NCBI RefSeq assembly: GCF_002221525.1
Contig: NZ_CP011029.1
Span: 124,001 to 188,000, forward strand
Source: Pseudoalteromonas espejiana DSM 9414
Lineage (GTDB): Bacteria; Pseudomonadota; Gammaproteobacteria; Enterobacterales; Alteromonadaceae
Direction of reading: 5' to 3'
Length of the DNA stretch: 64,000 bases
The position numbers and the translations under genes are program-made. Under the pieces are notes generated by a model. That model saw only the letters and a list, made by a program, of their open reading frames with translations. It searched no databases and had not been told where the DNA came from. The stretch's first letter is position 1. Each line of letters starts with the position of its first letter. Positions 27,803-38,136 of the stretch are shown here, piece after piece.

Positions 27803-29650
27803 TTATTTTATGGTTACCGGTAACTCACCGTTTGCACTGGTGCTACCTAATAATACATTAGCAAGCGCTGTAAAAGCAGGGCCAGCAACTATATTGTTTT
27901 TATCTGTATCGATATTATACGCATAAGAGGCAAGAACTGCATCTGCACTGTTGCCAAACTGTGCGATGTCGTAGGGGGCACGTAAGCTTATAAACACCGT
28001 TTTTTTGTTTTGCGACTGAGCATAACTAAGCAATGATGCCAATGCTTTAGGTTGTTGTGCGCTGTTAAGTGAAAAATTAGGATCGTCTTTTAAATCATCC
28101 ATACCGCCTATTTCTACCGCGCTCTGATTAGGGGTTGCGTTGCCGGCAATGATTACATCGGCCTGTTTTATAAAGTGTTGTGCATCGGTAGGTTTATACC
28201 CTTGCAAGCTACTGCAGCTAAAGCTAAGCGATGCTGAACTTGCCGCTTCAAGTGCTTGTTGCATAGCCATACATTTTCGCGTATCGGGCATAATTATATG
28301 TACATGCTGACCTTTTGTTAGTTTGAGTGGTAAAGCAGCATTATTATTTTTAACCTCGGTTATAGCATTTACGGCAAGCTCGGCTTCTATTTTTCGGTGA
28401 GCTTGCGAGCCTATAATTTGCTTTGCATCAACCAGTGCATTAAATGCATCAAAGTTGGTGGTTAACTTAAATGTATTTTTGAGAGAAGTAATACGCATCG
28501 CCGATTGCGCAATTTCGGTTTTGTTTAGCTGCTTTGTGTTTACCGCTGTAACTAGCTCTTCTATTAGTTTATCTAGGGTGGCTAAATTATCCGGTGTTCT
28601 TATTTCTATTGGCATTAGGGCTAAATCTACACCGGCTGAAAAAGTATTAATTACCGCTTGGGTAGGAGTGAAAAAATGGCTAATGCCAGCCATATCGAGT
28701 GCGTCGGTAACGACTACGCCTTGGTAATTTAATTCGCCTCGTAAAATATCAGTAATGATAGTGCGCGACATAGTGGCAGGTTTAATCATACTTTTGCCGT
28801 CAACACTTACAAAAGTACTGCTATCGAGCTGTGGGTATTGAATATGCGCCGTCATAATCATCCCAGGGTTTTGTGTAGCAATAATATGTTTAAATGGGGC
28901 GAGATCTTGCTGGTAAATTTCTTCTTTAGAATGGTTAACTTGTGGCAAGCCTGTATGGCTATCTACGTTGGTATCACCGTGGCCAGGGAAATGCTTTAAC
29001 GACGTTATTACCCCATTGTTTTCGTACCCTGCAACTTGGGCTGCGCCAAGCTTGCTAACCAAAGCCGGGTTTTCACCAAATGAGCGTACATTGATTACCG
29101 GGTTATCGGGGTTCATGTTTACATCTACTGTGGGAGCGTAGTTAACATTAATACCTAACGATTTAAGCTCTTTTGCTATAACCGTTGCTGTTTGCGTTGC
29201 GTATTTAGTGCCATGCTTTTTATATGTAGCACCAATAGACATGTTACCTGTAAATGATGTGGCAATATCGCGCGGTAATCTGGCAACGCGTCCGCCTTCT
29301 TGATCGATTGAAATAAACAGCGGTAATTTGCTACTTGATTTACTAGCCGCTTGTTGCAGCTGACTATTTAAATTTATGGTTTGCTCAATTGATTGGGTAT
29401 TTTCTGAAAATAAAATAACGCCGCCAATATTATGCTTTGTAATGGCTGCTGCTAGTTCATCAGGTAATGAAGTAACCGGTGTTCTGCATTGCTTAGCGGT
29501 GCCTTGTTGGCAAAAATAGCGCAAATCGAGAATTAGCTTTTGTCCTATCTGTTGTTCAAGAGACAGTGTGGGTTTAGCAAAAGAAGATTGTAATGGCATT
29601 AAGCACCCAGATAAAAAAACAATAGTTGATACAACGTACTTATTTAGCAA
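27803..29650 (-). CDS. glycoside hydrolase family 3, beta-N-acetylhexosaminidase-like
   Basis: About 615 residues, with an N-terminal signal (possible lipobox FLSGC) and a GH3 TIM-barrel. DQEGGRVARLP, KHFPGHGDTNVDSH (the His-Asp dyad of NagZ-type enzymes) and VVTDALDMAGI carrying the Asp nucleophile are all present. A second domain of about 200 residues follows. It probably removes N-acetylglucosamine from chitin or peptidoglycan fragments outside the cytoplasm. TTG at 29650 was preferred because TTTGGAG lies a few bases upstream; a TTG at 29662 overlaps that signal. Confidence 0.85.
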   Translation of the reverse strand: MLNKYVVSTIVFLSGCLMPLQSSFAKPTLSLEQQIGQKLILDLRYFCQQGTAKQCRTPVTSLPDELAAAITKHNIGGVILFSENTQSIEQTINLNSQLQQAASKSSSKLPLFISIDQEGGRVARLPRDIATSFTGNMSIGATYKKHGTKYATQTATVIAKELKSLGINVNYAPTVDVNMNPDNPVINVRSFGENPALVSKLGAAQVAGYENNGVITSLKHFPGHGDTNVDSHTGLPQVNHSKEEIYQQDLAPFKHIIATQNPGMIMTAHIQYPQLDSSTFVSVDGKSMIKPATMSRTIITDILRGELNYQGVVVTDALDMAGISHFFTPTQAVINTFSAGVDLALMPIEIRTPDNLATLDKLIEELVTAVNTKQLNKTEIAQSAMRITSLKNTFKLTTNFDAFNALVDAKQIIGSQAHRKIEAELAVNAITEVKNNNAALPLKLTKGQHVHIIMPDTRKCMAMQQALEAASSASLSFSCSSLQGYKPTDAQHFIKQADVIIAGNATPNQSAVEIGGMDDLKDDPNFSLNSAQQPKALASLLSYAQSQNKKTVFISLRAPYDIAQFGNSADAVLASYAYNIDTDKNNIVAGPAFTALANVLLGSTSANGELPVTIK

Positions 29651-29850
29651 AATACTCTCCAAAGCTAAATAAAATAGATAAGTACACGCAGCTTATCTAC
29701 TTTTAGGCGCAACTGCAAAGCGACTGTAGCGATTAAGGCAGGGGGCATATTAAAACAGTATATTTAATGGTTTAATGTTCAGCATGGAGTTATAATTGAA
29801 CGCTTTGCGTACACTTTTGTGTGTAGTTATGAATTGGTTTTGGAAGAGTT

Positions 29851-31413
29851 TTGTTTAAAAAATTATTACCGGCTTTAAATTTAAGGCTGCTTATTTTGCT
29901 GCTCGCTTTTTCTGCAGCAACAAGCACACTAATAGGTAGCTTTTACTCTACTTATCAAGTTCAAAAAGAGCAGCTTACCGCTTTTACGCTTAAAAGTAAT
30001 TTGGCCTATGCACAAAAGCTAGCTTCTACAACTGATAACTTTTTAGAATCAGCCCTTCAGCAGCTTGCTTACTCCGCTAAAGTGATTGAGCAAGCTACAG
30101 ATGATATAAAGCAGCTAAATAACGAAGCGATTAGATTAAACCATCAAACAAATAGCTTTAATTCTGTGGTTATTAATATTGATGGAATAATAGCGGCAAC
30201 ATCACCACGCTTTGAAAAAATTATAGGCAAACCTATTAATTCACCTGGCGCATTAGAAGCATTAAAAGAAAAACGCCCATTAGTAAGCCACCCTTATATG
30301 TCGGCGGCGGGGAATTTAATTGTTTTTATATCGCATCCACTTTTTGACTCACAAGGGAATTATTTAGGCTACATTGGTGGCTCCTTATATTTAAAAGAAA
30401 AAAACATTCTTAATGCGCTACTTGAGCAGCACTACTATGAAGGCGGCTCTTATCTTTATGTTGTGAGTTCAGATAAGCGAATTCTTTATCACCCAGAACC
30501 GAATAGGATTGGCTCAGTTGTTACTAACAATGCAGTTATAGATGCCGTGCTAAGTGGCGAAAAAGGAGTGTTGCAGGTCACCAATAGCAAAAATAAACCT
30601 ATGCTTGCAGGGTATGCCCCCGTTACATTGTCTGGCTGGGGGATAGTGGCGCAGAGACCTTTAAAGTCGACCTTATCTTCGTTAGATACATTAACTGTTG
30701 AAGTGATTAAAAGAACAATTCCCATGGCGTTAGTTACATTTATTTTTATTGGATTATTTGCTCACTTTATTGCAAGACCACTAAAGCGATTAGCGGATAA
30801 CGCAAATACACTTGATACACCTAAAAGTTTAGAAAAACTTAAAAATGTAAAGTCGTGGTATTTTGAAAGTCATCAACTTAAAACGGCAATGTTAAAAGGG
30901 GTGTCGTTATTGCAAAGTCAGATAGGGCAGCTGCGCCATGATGCGCAAACAGACCCTTTAACGGGGGCACATAATCGACGAAGTTTAGATAGTATTGTTG
31001 ACTGCTTAATAGGTGAGCAAACGCCATTTGCCATATTAGAAATAGATATTGATTTTTTTAAGCGCGTAAACGATACTTTTGGCCACGATATTGGTGATGA
31101 AGTATTAAAGTCGCTAACTAATATTATTAAAAGTTTATGTCGTAAAGGCGATATTGTAGCGCGCACCGGTGGCGAGGAGTTTATTCTTATTTTGCCTAAT
31201 GAGGATAGCAAAAGCGCGTTTCATATTGCACAAAGACTAAGAAATACGGTTGCCGATACACAAATGCAAACAGCGGGTTTTATAACGGTGTCTATTGGGA
31301 TTGCTACGTGGCCGCATCATAGTGAAGATATAGAGCAAGTATATAAAAGTGCCGATAAAGCACTGTATTATGCTAAAAACCATGGCCGTAACCGTTGCTG
31401 TATTGCTGATTAA
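29851..31413 (+). CDS. membrane diguanylate cyclase, dCache-HAMP-like-GGDEF
   Basis: A 520-residue protein. A first transmembrane helix (about 13-33) and a second (about 290-310) bracket a periplasmic double-Cache sensor domain (SHPYMSAAGNLIVFISHPL, ILYHPEPNRIG). The cytoplasmic GGDEF domain has DPLTGAHNRRS and the intact signature GGEEF, with an RKGD inhibitory I-site five residues before ARTGGEEF's GGEEF core. It should make cyclic di-GMP and be feedback-inhibited. The start is TTG; in-frame stops exclude anything longer. The ligand is unknown. Confidence 0.88.
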   Translation: MFKKLLPALNLRLLILLLAFSAATSTLIGSFYSTYQVQKEQLTAFTLKSNLAYAQKLASTTDNFLESALQQLAYSAKVIEQATDDIKQLNNEAIRLNHQTNSFNSVVINIDGIIAATSPRFEKIIGKPINSPGALEALKEKRPLVSHPYMSAAGNLIVFISHPLFDSQGNYLGYIGGSLYLKEKNILNALLEQHYYEGGSYLYVVSSDKRILYHPEPNRIGSVVTNNAVIDAVLSGEKGVLQVTNSKNKPMLAGYAPVTLSGWGIVAQRPLKSTLSSLDTLTVEVIKRTIPMALVTFIFIGLFAHFIARPLKRLADNANTLDTPKSLEKLKNVKSWYFESHQLKTAMLKGVSLLQSQIGQLRHDAQTDPLTGAHNRRSLDSIVDCLIGEQTPFAILEIDIDFFKRVNDTFGHDIGDEVLKSLTNIIKSLCRKGDIVARTGGEEFILILPNEDSKSAFHIAQRLRNTVADTQMQTAGFITVSIGIATWPHHSEDIEQVYKSADKALYYAKNHGRNRCCIAD

Positions 31414-31502
31414 TTAAGGAGTTGGGCTTAAATAAGTATTAATTTAAGTGTTTGGTTTTATAATTTTAAAGCAAGTATTTATGGGCTTAAAATTATAAAG
31501 GC

Positions 31503-31691
31503 TTGACATATATAGTTAACTCTATATAGTGGGCCGCAGCTAGAAAGAAAGCATGATAGTTTATAAATCTTTATTTCGTTGTTGTATAAGTAATACTTGT
31601 AGTACCGTCCTGAAGTTTTTAAGTACCATCTCATTTTTTGCTACACCCGCTCTTATGAGCATATTTTTTATTTTTATATCAGGATATTACA
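31503..31691 (+). promoter_or_regulatory. promoter and long leader of the cold-shock gene
   Basis: TTGACA (31503-31508) and TATAGT (31525-31530), 16 bases apart, make a strong sigma-70 promoter. They leave an untranslated leader of roughly 155 nt before the ATG. Long leaders of this size are a hallmark of cspA-type mRNAs, where they act as RNA thermosensors. AGGA precedes the start. Confidence 0.65.
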
Positions 31692-31901
31692 ATGTCTAAC
31701 ATCGTATCAGGTACAGTTAAGTGGTTCAACGAGTCTAAAGGTTTTGGTTTCATCGAGCAAGAAAACGGCCCAGATGTTTTCGCACATTTCTCAGCAATCA
31801 AAAGCGAAGGTTTCAAAACTTTAGCTGAAGGCCAACGTGTAGAGTTCACTCTTTCACAAGGTCAAAAAGGTCCTCAAGCGGATAACATCACTCCGTTATA
31901 A
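31692..31901 (+). CDS. cold-shock protein, CspA family
   Basis: A 69-residue single cold-shock domain. RNP1 is KGFGFI (residues 15-20) and RNP2 is VFAHF (29-33). It binds single-stranded RNA and DNA and acts as an RNA chaperone. The long leader suggests cold-inducible expression. Codon use is more biased (CGT, GGT, TTC) than in its neighbours, as expected for a highly expressed gene. Confidence 0.95.
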   Translation: MSNIVSGTVKWFNESKGFGFIEQENGPDVFAHFSAIKSEGFKTLAEGQRVEFTLSQGQKGPQADNITPL

Positions 31902-31922
31902 TTTTTACTTTTAAAGTAAAAA

Positions 31923-31951
31923 TAAAAAAAAGCGCTTAAGGCGCTTTTTTT
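31923..31951 (+). terminator. rho-independent terminator of the csp gene
   Basis: An A7 run with AGCGC pairs with GCGCT and a T7 run around a short TTAAG loop, 20 nt after the stop. Confidence 0.85.
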
Positions 31952-32006
31952 ATGTCTAAAATTTGACTGTCCTACCTAAACACCTATTCTTTTATAACGA
32001 TTTATT

Positions 32007-32777
32007 ATGTTTTACGGTGTTATTATTTTTAAAGGCTTATTCTCACTTCTTTTTATATTTTGCGTACAACCTGTATTGGCAAATAACTTTAAGCTAACCA
32101 TATATACTGATCATTTTGCACCGTATAACTTTTTAAACGATAAAGGCGATTTGACGGGTGTAAACTTTGATATCGTAAATACGTTATGCATTGACGCAAA
32201 TGTAGAGTGCACATTTAAAGTACAGCCCTTTGCGCGTGCTATGAAGTCTGTGTCTTTAGATCCCCACTCTGCAATCTTTTCTGTAGCTAAACATGAAAAC
32301 CGGGTAAGTGTATTCAATTGGCTTGGGCCATTAGTTTCGGGAGAAACTTACTTTTATAAGTTGGCCACTAATAATAAAGTACAGGGCGCTAGTTTGAGTG
32401 AGCTTAAAAGTTATACTTTAGGTATTGTTAGAGGAGATATATACGGCACGCTTGCTGAAAAGGCAGGCTTTGAGCGCGACAAAAACCTCTTAATAGTGGC
32501 TCATGAACAAGAGTACATTGAGTTATTTATAAAAAGCAGGTTAGATTTAATAATGGGGTCGGAGCAAGTCGTTAACAACCAACTTAAGGCATATGGTTTA
32601 TCGCTAAACAATGTTGAACAACTGTATGAGCTGCCTGTACCGCCCTCACTAAGAGATAACTATTTAGCGTTTAATAAACAGGTGCCTTTAGAGATTACTA
32701 AGCGCTTTGAAATTGCTTATAACAAGCTTGTACAGGAACACGGGCTGGCGCGTTTTATGAGTCCCTATGAAAACTAA
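32007..32777 (+). CDS. periplasmic solute-binding protein (SBP_bac_3 type)
   Basis: A 256-residue exported protein. The signal peptide ends around QPVLA (residue 25). The mature part begins LTIYTDHFAPYNF and continues with GVNFDIVNTLCIDANVECTF, the amino-acid-binding-protein fold (PBP type 2). There is no transporter gene next to it, so it may be an orphan binding protein or work with a sensor. No clear ribosome binding site was seen. It is convergent with a distant homologue of similar design. Confidence 0.75.
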   Translation: MFYGVIIFKGLFSLLFIFCVQPVLANNFKLTIYTDHFAPYNFLNDKGDLTGVNFDIVNTLCIDANVECTFKVQPFARAMKSVSLDPHSAIFSVAKHENRVSVFNWLGPLVSGETYFYKLATNNKVQGASLSELKSYTLGIVRGDIYGTLAEKAGFERDKNLLIVAHEQEYIELFIKSRLDLIMGSEQVVNNQLKAYGLSLNNVEQLYELPVPPSLRDNYLAFNKQVPLEITKRFEIAYNKLVQEHGLARFMSPYEN

Positions 32778-32792
32778 CTGAGCTAAACAGGT

Positions 32793-33506
32793 CTAATTTT
32801 TATAGGGTAGGGGCGTTGTTTTTACAACTTCAAAATAGGCTTTGTTAAGTGCTTTAACGTATTTTAGCTCAGTATTTATATTGGCCGCTAAATACGCATC
32901 AATGGTTAATTCATCAACTTTATAAAGAAAGCTCAAATGGTTTTTGTTATAGCCTAAGTACTCTACCATTTTAACCATGAAATTTTCATCATCTACAATT
33001 AAGTCGACTTTATTTGCTAACAATAGCGCATATGATTTTTTTATGTCAGACGTGAGCACCACCTCAAAGCCTATTTTTGCTAATGTGTCAGTTGCAAAAT
33101 CGTTGCGCTGCATTGCAATTTTATATTTTTTTGCATCATCAGTTGTTGAAATGTTTATGTCTGAGCGGCTACTTAAGCTAATAAACCCAAGTTCGAAATG
33201 GCCAATGGGGCCACCAATCCAGTGAAAATTAGCTTCTCGTTCTGGGGTTCTGGCAAGGCTGTATATAAACGTGTTATTAACGGTTGTTGCTACTTTATAC
33301 GCACGCGCCCATGGGTACATATGAATGTCGGGCGATAAGTTAGCAGCTCTAAAAACATCACGTATAAACGCAGTACCAGAGCCAGAGACCTCTCCATTAA
33401 CTAGGGTTTGATGCGGTGGTGAAAGCTCTGTAACGACTAGAATTTGCTTAGATGAGGCAAAGCTAAAAAAAGAAAAAAACAGCAATAAAGATATAATTAC
33501 ACGCAT
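32793..33506 (-). CDS. periplasmic solute-binding protein (SBP_bac_3 type), second copy
   Basis: A 237-residue exported protein with a signal peptide ending near FASS (residue 18). The fold signature QILVVTELSPPHQTL and the MYPWARAYKV segment parallel the QPFARAMKSV segment of its convergent neighbour. The two share layout but little identity, which suggests an old duplication. No permease or ATPase gene is adjacent. The ligand is unknown. The two stops are only 15 nt apart. Confidence 0.72.
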   Translation of the reverse strand: MRVIISLLLFFSFFSFASSKQILVVTELSPPHQTLVNGEVSGSGTAFIRDVFRAANLSPDIHMYPWARAYKVATTVNNTFIYSLARTPEREANFHWIGGPIGHFELGFISLSSRSDINISTTDDAKKYKIAMQRNDFATDTLAKIGFEVVLTSDIKKSYALLLANKVDLIVDDENFMVKMVEYLGYNKNHLSFLYKVDELTIDAYLAANINTELKYVKALNKAYFEVVKTTPLPYKN

Positions 33507-33945
33507 TAATTAAGTTCATCTCATAGTGTTTAATAACGAATGTTACGCTCAGCTAGCCATCAAATATAAAAACATGAAAATATTTATATTTTTGTTAGTT
33601 CTGTGGCTAATAGCTTAAAAGCAAAACTCTCGCCATTGTTGTGCAAAAGAAGCGGCAGCGTTACAGCAAAAAATTATTATTAAGTGTGGTCTAAGATTGT
33701 AAATTTACCAATAATTAAAGGGTTTTATAAGGAAAACTTTATTTATTACGGGTATTTGGATAAACAATTAGTTGAGAGAAGTAGATAGGCTTGAGCTTAT
33801 ATAACCAAAGTAAGTTTTAAAAGCCCTAAAACGATAAAAGGGCCTTGCGGCCCTTGGTGAAGTATCGTTCAAGTCAGATAGTGCTTTAACCCCTTAAAGT
33901 ACTATCTTCTTGTTTTGCAACACCGGTGTTCATCTCAATAAGTTT
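33507..33945. other. 439-nt intergenic region with the nupC terminator
   Basis: AAGGGCC (33838-33844) and GGCCCTT (33849-33855) form a 7-bp hairpin. The upstream AAAA becomes UUUU on the minus strand, so it would end the udk-nupC transcript. A second imperfect palindrome lies at 33881-33904. No gene was seen in the rest. Confidence 0.6.
33838..33855 (-). terminator. probable terminator of udk-nupC
   Basis: A 7-bp GC-rich stem with a TTGC loop; on the minus strand it is followed by TTTTAT. It lies about 90 nt beyond the nupC stop. Confidence 0.6.
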
Positions 33946-35169
33946 CTAAGCTAGCGAGAGGAAAAACCCAGCAATTGCTGCGCTCATAAGGTTAGCCATA
34001 GATCCTGCTAACACTGCTCTGAGCCCTAAGCGTGCGATATCCTTTCGCCGACTAGGCGCCATACCGCCTAATCCACCTAGTAAAATTGCTATCGACGATA
34101 GATTAGCAAACCCACATAACGCAAATGTTACAATTGCTTGTGTGTGCGCACTTAACGTATCGCGATAATTTATAAAGTCTAAGTAAGCAACAAACTCATT
34201 TACTACTAACTTTTGACCAATAAAACTACCAGCTATGATTGCTTCATCCCACGGTACACCGAGTAACCATGCAACAGGTGCAAATACATAACCTAAAATT
34301 TCTTGTAGCGTTAAATTAGGGTAATCAAACCAACCACCAATTCCGCCTAATAAACCATTTAATAATGCAATTAAAGCCACGAAAGCGAGTAGCATTGCGC
34401 CCACATTTAGCGCTAAATGCATACCGTTAGCTGCGCCAGATGCTGCTGCATCTATTACATTAACTGGTTTGTCTTCGTCGTTGTCTAAATCTGCAAGTGT
34501 ATCTTTAGGTGTTTCTGTTTCTGGCACAATCATTTTTGCCATCAAAAACCCGCCAGGAGCGGCCATAAAGCTTGCTGCAATTAAATACTTAAGTTCTACA
34601 CCAATAATTACGTAACCAGCCATTACAGAGCCTGCTACAGTGGCTAAGCCACCTACCATTACTGCAAACAATTCTGACTTGGTCATAGTTGCAATAAATG
34701 GCTTAACAATTAAGGGTGCTTCAGTTTGGCCAACAAAAATGTTTGCCGTTGCTGAAAGCGATTCTGTACGAGAGGTTTTTAACAGTTTTTGTAAACCACC
34801 GCCCAAAATCTTAATTATCCAATCCATTATGCCAATGTGATAAAGCACGGCAACCAGTGCCGAGAAAAACACAATGACAGGTAAAACCTGGATAGCAAAA
34901 ATAAAACCTAATGTATCTTGCGAGGCTAGTGGGCCAAATAAAAACCCAATCCCGTCATTTGCAAAGCTAATCACCGATGATACGGCACTAGACATACTTG
35001 CTAACACATTTTTTCCGGCTTCAAAAAACAGTACAAACCCACCAATAACCACTTGCATAATAAATGCGATAGCAACGGTGCGTAAGTTTATTGCTTTGCG
35101 ATTAGTCGATGCCGCAAAAGCAATACTTAGTAGTACAAACATGCCTACTAAGCTCATAAATGTTGTCAT
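33946..35169 (-). CDS. nupC: nucleoside transporter, NupC/CNT family
   Basis: A 407-residue integral membrane protein with around ten hydrophobic helices. The CNT signatures are [12 protein letters not shown] in the middle and [10 protein letters not shown] later, which form the nucleoside- and cation-binding site. It takes up nucleosides using an ion gradient. It lies 17 nt after udk on the same strand, and both diverge from deoB-deoD, a coherent nucleoside-salvage cluster. GGGAA precedes the start. Confidence 0.92.
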   Translation of the reverse strand: MTTFMSLVGMFVLLSIAFAASTNRKAINLRTVAIAFIMQVVIGGFVLFFEAGKNVLASMSSAVSSVISFANDGIGFLFGPLASQDTLGFIFAIQVLPVIVFFSALVAVLYHIGIMDWIIKILGGGLQKLLKTSRTESLSATANIFVGQTEAPLIVKPFIATMTKSELFAVMVGGLATVAGSVMAGYVIIGVELKYLIAASFMAAPGGFLMAKMIVPETETPKDTLADLDNDEDKPVNVIDAAASGAANGMHLALNVGAMLLAFVALIALLNGLLGGIGGWFDYPNLTLQEILGYVFAPVAWLLGVPWDEAIIAGSFIGQKLVVNEFVAYLDFINYRDTLSAHTQAIVTFALCGFANLSSIAILLGGLGGMAPSRRKDIARLGLRAVLAGSMANLMSAAIAGFFLSLA

Positions 35170-35186
35170 ACAGATGTTTCCCGTTA

Positions 35187-35816
35187 TTATTCTTGTAGTA
35201 AATACTTAATTTTACTTTTAATAATATCAATCGCAACACGGTTCATTCCGCCTCGAGTCACAACTAAATCAGCGTTATGCTTTGAAGGCTCAATAAATTG
35301 ATAAAACATCGGTCTAACAGTCGCTTGATATTGCTCAACAACAGATTGTAATGTTCTGCCTCTTTTTTCCATGTCTCGTTGCATACGACGCATTAAGCAA
35401 ATATCAAGGGGTGTATCTATAAACACCTTAATATCAAATTCTTTATTAAGTGCTTTATCACTTAATAATAAAATACCTTCTACTATTAAAATTTTTGCTG
35501 CAGCAACGCGACGAGTTTCATCGCTTCGTGTGTGTTGTGCATAATCATAAGTAGGTACTTCGACAGAGTTACCACTACGAAGTTGAGTTAAATGTTCAAG
35601 CATTAACTCATGTTCAAATGCATCCGGATGGTCGTAGTTCGTTTGCGTACGGTGTTCCATAGGCAAATGCGACTGATCCTTGTAATAAGCATCTTCTTCA
35701 ATAATGGCGATAGCGCCTGGTTCAAGCTCATTAACCAACTCATTATAAATAGTTTGGCTAAAAAGAGATTTGCCCGACGCCGACGCGCCAGCAATAGCTA
35801 TAATAGTTCGTGTCAC
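35187..35816 (-). CDS. udk: uridine kinase
   Basis: A 209-residue P-loop kinase that phosphorylates uridine and cytidine. Walker A is GASASGKS near residue 10. [23 protein letters not shown] and [15 protein letters not shown] match the E. coli enzyme closely. The start is uncertain: GTG at 35816 was chosen by comparison with homologues, but GTG codons at 35828 and 35834 are also in frame. It is coupled to nupC, so imported nucleosides can be trapped by phosphorylation. Confidence 0.92.
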   Translation of the reverse strand: MTRTIIAIAGASASGKSLFSQTIYNELVNELEPGAIAIIEEDAYYKDQSHLPMEHRTQTNYDHPDAFEHELMLEHLTQLRSGNSVEVPTYDYAQHTRSDETRRVAAAKILIVEGILLLSDKALNKEFDIKVFIDTPLDICLMRRMQRDMEKRGRTLQSVVEQYQATVRPMFYQFIEPSKHNADLVVTRGGMNRVAIDIIKSKIKYLLQE

Positions 35817-35937
35817 TAAAGTTCTCACCCACACAGATAGGAAATGTTGTTTGGTTGATCACAATAGCAAAAAAGACACGATTAATCTCTTTTGCTTTGC
35901 TTAAGAACTCAAATTTATAATGTTTAGCTTTTATGAA

Positions 35938-35955
35938 ACAGGACTTATGTCCTGT
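35938..35955. promoter_or_regulatory. 18-bp palindrome in the udk/deoB divergent region
   Basis: ACAGGAC and GTCCTGT are perfect complements around TTAT. It lies between the divergent udk-nupC and deoB-deoD units, where an operator for a nucleoside-responsive repressor would be expected. The regulator cannot be named from sequence. Confidence 0.45.
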
Positions 35956-36010
35956 ACGGAAAATTCGATCAGCAGATAAAGTAACCACCTAGAAGCAAAG
36001 TGAGGTTAAC

Positions 36011-37228
36011 ATGGCAAGAGCAATCATCTTAATGGCAGATAGCCTAGGTATAGGCGCAGCACCCGATGCAGATAAATTTGGGGATGTTGGAGCTAATACA
36101 CTCGCCCACTTATTAAAAGCATATCACGATGAAACAGGTAATGCGTTGTCACTTCCTAATTTATCTAAATTAGGTTTAATAGACGCTTGCGAAGCCGCTG
36201 GCGGTGAAACATGTTTAGTTTCTGAACGTCAAGCATCTCAAGGTGCATGGGGTTATGCTAAAGAGCTTTCGAGCGGTAAAGATACGCCATCTGGCCACTG
36301 GGAAATGGCAGGCGTACCTGTGTTATTCGATTGGGGTTATTTCCCTAAAACACAGCCGAGTTTTCCTCAAGAATTTGTAGATGAATTTATAACTCGTACT
36401 GGTATTCCTGGGATTTTAGGCAATTGCCATGCATCAGGTACCACTATTTTAGAGCAACTTGGTGAAGAACACGTAAAATCAGGTAAGCCAATTTGTTATA
36501 CCTCTGCAGATAGCGTATTTCAAATTGCTGCTCACGAAGAGTCATTTGGCTTAGAGCGACTTTACGAAATTTGTGAAATTGCCCGCGAATTACTTGATAA
36601 ACTGAATATTGGTCGCGTAATCGCAAGACCATTTTTAGGCACAAGCAATGCAGACTTTGCACGTACGGGTAACCGCCGTGATTATTCTGTACTACCGCCA
36701 GCACCTACATTATTAGATGTGCTATCAAAACATGGCGGTGAAGTAATAAGCATTGGTAAAATTGCCGATATTTATGCGCATCAAGGTATTACGCAAAAGC
36801 ATAAAGCCCCAGGGCTTATGAACCTGCTTGAAAAAAGCAGCGAAGTACTAGCAAGTGCGCCAGATAACAGCTTAATTTTTACAAACTTAGTCGATTTTGA
36901 CGAAAAATTTGGCCATCGCCGTAATCCGGTAGGGTATGCAAAAGCATTAAAAGAATTTGACGATTATTTACCTACTATACTAAACCAATTAAATGCAGAT
37001 GATGTATTAATGATCACTGCAGATCATGGCTGTGACCCAACTTTTCCAGGTTCTGAGCACACCCGTGAATACGTACCAGTTATAGCTTATCAACCGGGCA
37101 TGCAAAATACCCCGCTTGGCGAGCGCAATAGCTTTGCAGATATCGGTCAAACCCTAGCCCAGTGGTTTAACTTACCTGCACTTGAATACGGTGACGGCTT
37201 TATAAATAAGCTAAACGCGCCTAAATAA
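36011..37228 (+). CDS. deoB: phosphopentomutase
   Basis: A 405-residue alkaline-phosphatase-superfamily mutase that interconverts (deoxy)ribose 1- and 5-phosphate. The N-terminal metal site is [12 protein letters not shown]. The phosphorylated Thr lies in [10 protein letters not shown], and metal ligands recur in [18 protein letters not shown]. The length matches E. coli DeoB. It is followed 15 nt later by deoD. deoC and deoA are not adjacent. Confidence 0.95.
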   Translation: MARAIILMADSLGIGAAPDADKFGDVGANTLAHLLKAYHDETGNALSLPNLSKLGLIDACEAAGGETCLVSERQASQGAWGYAKELSSGKDTPSGHWEMAGVPVLFDWGYFPKTQPSFPQEFVDEFITRTGIPGILGNCHASGTTILEQLGEEHVKSGKPICYTSADSVFQIAAHEESFGLERLYEICEIARELLDKLNIGRVIARPFLGTSNADFARTGNRRDYSVLPPAPTLLDVLSKHGGEVISIGKIADIYAHQGITQKHKAPGLMNLLEKSSEVLASAPDNSLIFTNLVDFDEKFGHRRNPVGYAKALKEFDDYLPTILNQLNADDVLMITADHGCDPTFPGSEHTREYVPVIAYQPGMQNTPLGERNSFADIGQTLAQWFNLPALEYGDGFINKLNAPK

Positions 37229-37243
37229 AAAGGAAAACAATTA

Positions 37244-37945
37244 ATGAGTACTCCGCATATTAGTGCAAACGTTGGTGACTTCGCCGAAACAGTATTAATG
37301 CCAGGCGATCCGCTTCGTGCACAATACATTGCTGAAAACTTTTTAGATGACGCAGTACAAGTAACTGGCGTACGTAATATGTACGGCTTTACTGGCACGT
37401 ATAAAGGCAAGCCTGTAAGTATTATGGGTTCGGGCATGGGCATACCTTCTATGTCTATTTATGCGCGTGAGTTAATTGTTAGCTTTGGCGTTAAAAATAT
37501 TATTCGTATTGGTACCTGTGGTGGTATTGGTACTGACATTAAAATTCGTGACGTAATCTTTGCACAAGGTGCTAGCACAGATTCAAACGTAAACCGTGCA
37601 CGTGTACGTGGTTATGACTTTTCTGCTATTGCTAATTTTGACCTACTTTTAAACGGCGTAAATGCTGCTAAAGAATTAGGTATTAAAGCAAAAGTGGGTA
37701 ACGTATTTACAACAGATACTTTTTACCAAGCAGATGACACATTCTACAAAGACTTAGACAAACTAGGTGTACTAGCGGTAGATATGGAAACTGCTGGTTT
37801 ATATGGCGTTGCCGCTGAATACGGTGCCAATGCAATGGCATTATTCACTGTGAGCGATCACGTGATCACTGGCGAAGCAACACCAGCCGATGAGCGTCAA
37901 AGCACGTTTAACGAAATGGTTAAAATTGCATTAGAGTCTATCTAA
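37244..37945 (+). CDS. deoD: purine nucleoside phosphorylase, DeoD type
   Basis: A 233-residue phosphorylase that cleaves purine nucleosides with phosphate. It begins [20 protein letters not shown], with the phosphate-binding Gly-Asp and Arg (GDPLRAQYI). The active-site Asp lies in [11 protein letters not shown]. Together with deoB it feeds nucleoside sugars into central metabolism. AAAAGGA precedes the start. Confidence 0.95.
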   Translation: MSTPHISANVGDFAETVLMPGDPLRAQYIAENFLDDAVQVTGVRNMYGFTGTYKGKPVSIMGSGMGIPSMSIYARELIVSFGVKNIIRIGTCGGIGTDIKIRDVIFAQGASTDSNVNRARVRGYDFSAIANFDLLLNGVNAAKELGIKAKVGNVFTTDTFYQADDTFYKDLDKLGVLAVDMETAGLYGVAAEYGANAMALFTVSDHVITGEATPADERQSTFNEMVKIALESI

Positions 37946-38019
37946 GCAATAACAGTTCCTTGGTAACGTATTCACTTATTTTGGAGACACGCCCAAAGTG
38001 AAGTGAGACTAAACCCCCA

Positions 38020-38045
38020 AAGCCGCATTTTATGCGGCTTTTTTT
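38020..38045 (+). terminator. rho-independent terminator of deoB-deoD
   Basis: AAGCCGCA and TGCGGCTT form an 8-bp stem around TTTTA, followed by a T-run, about 75 nt after the deoD stop. Confidence 0.85.
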
Positions 38046-38136
38046 ATGCTTTACAAAAATGTAAAAACTACCTAAAAACCCTAAAATTTGTTATGTTGCA
38101 GCATTAACAGCGTTATATGTTCATATTAGGAAAGTT

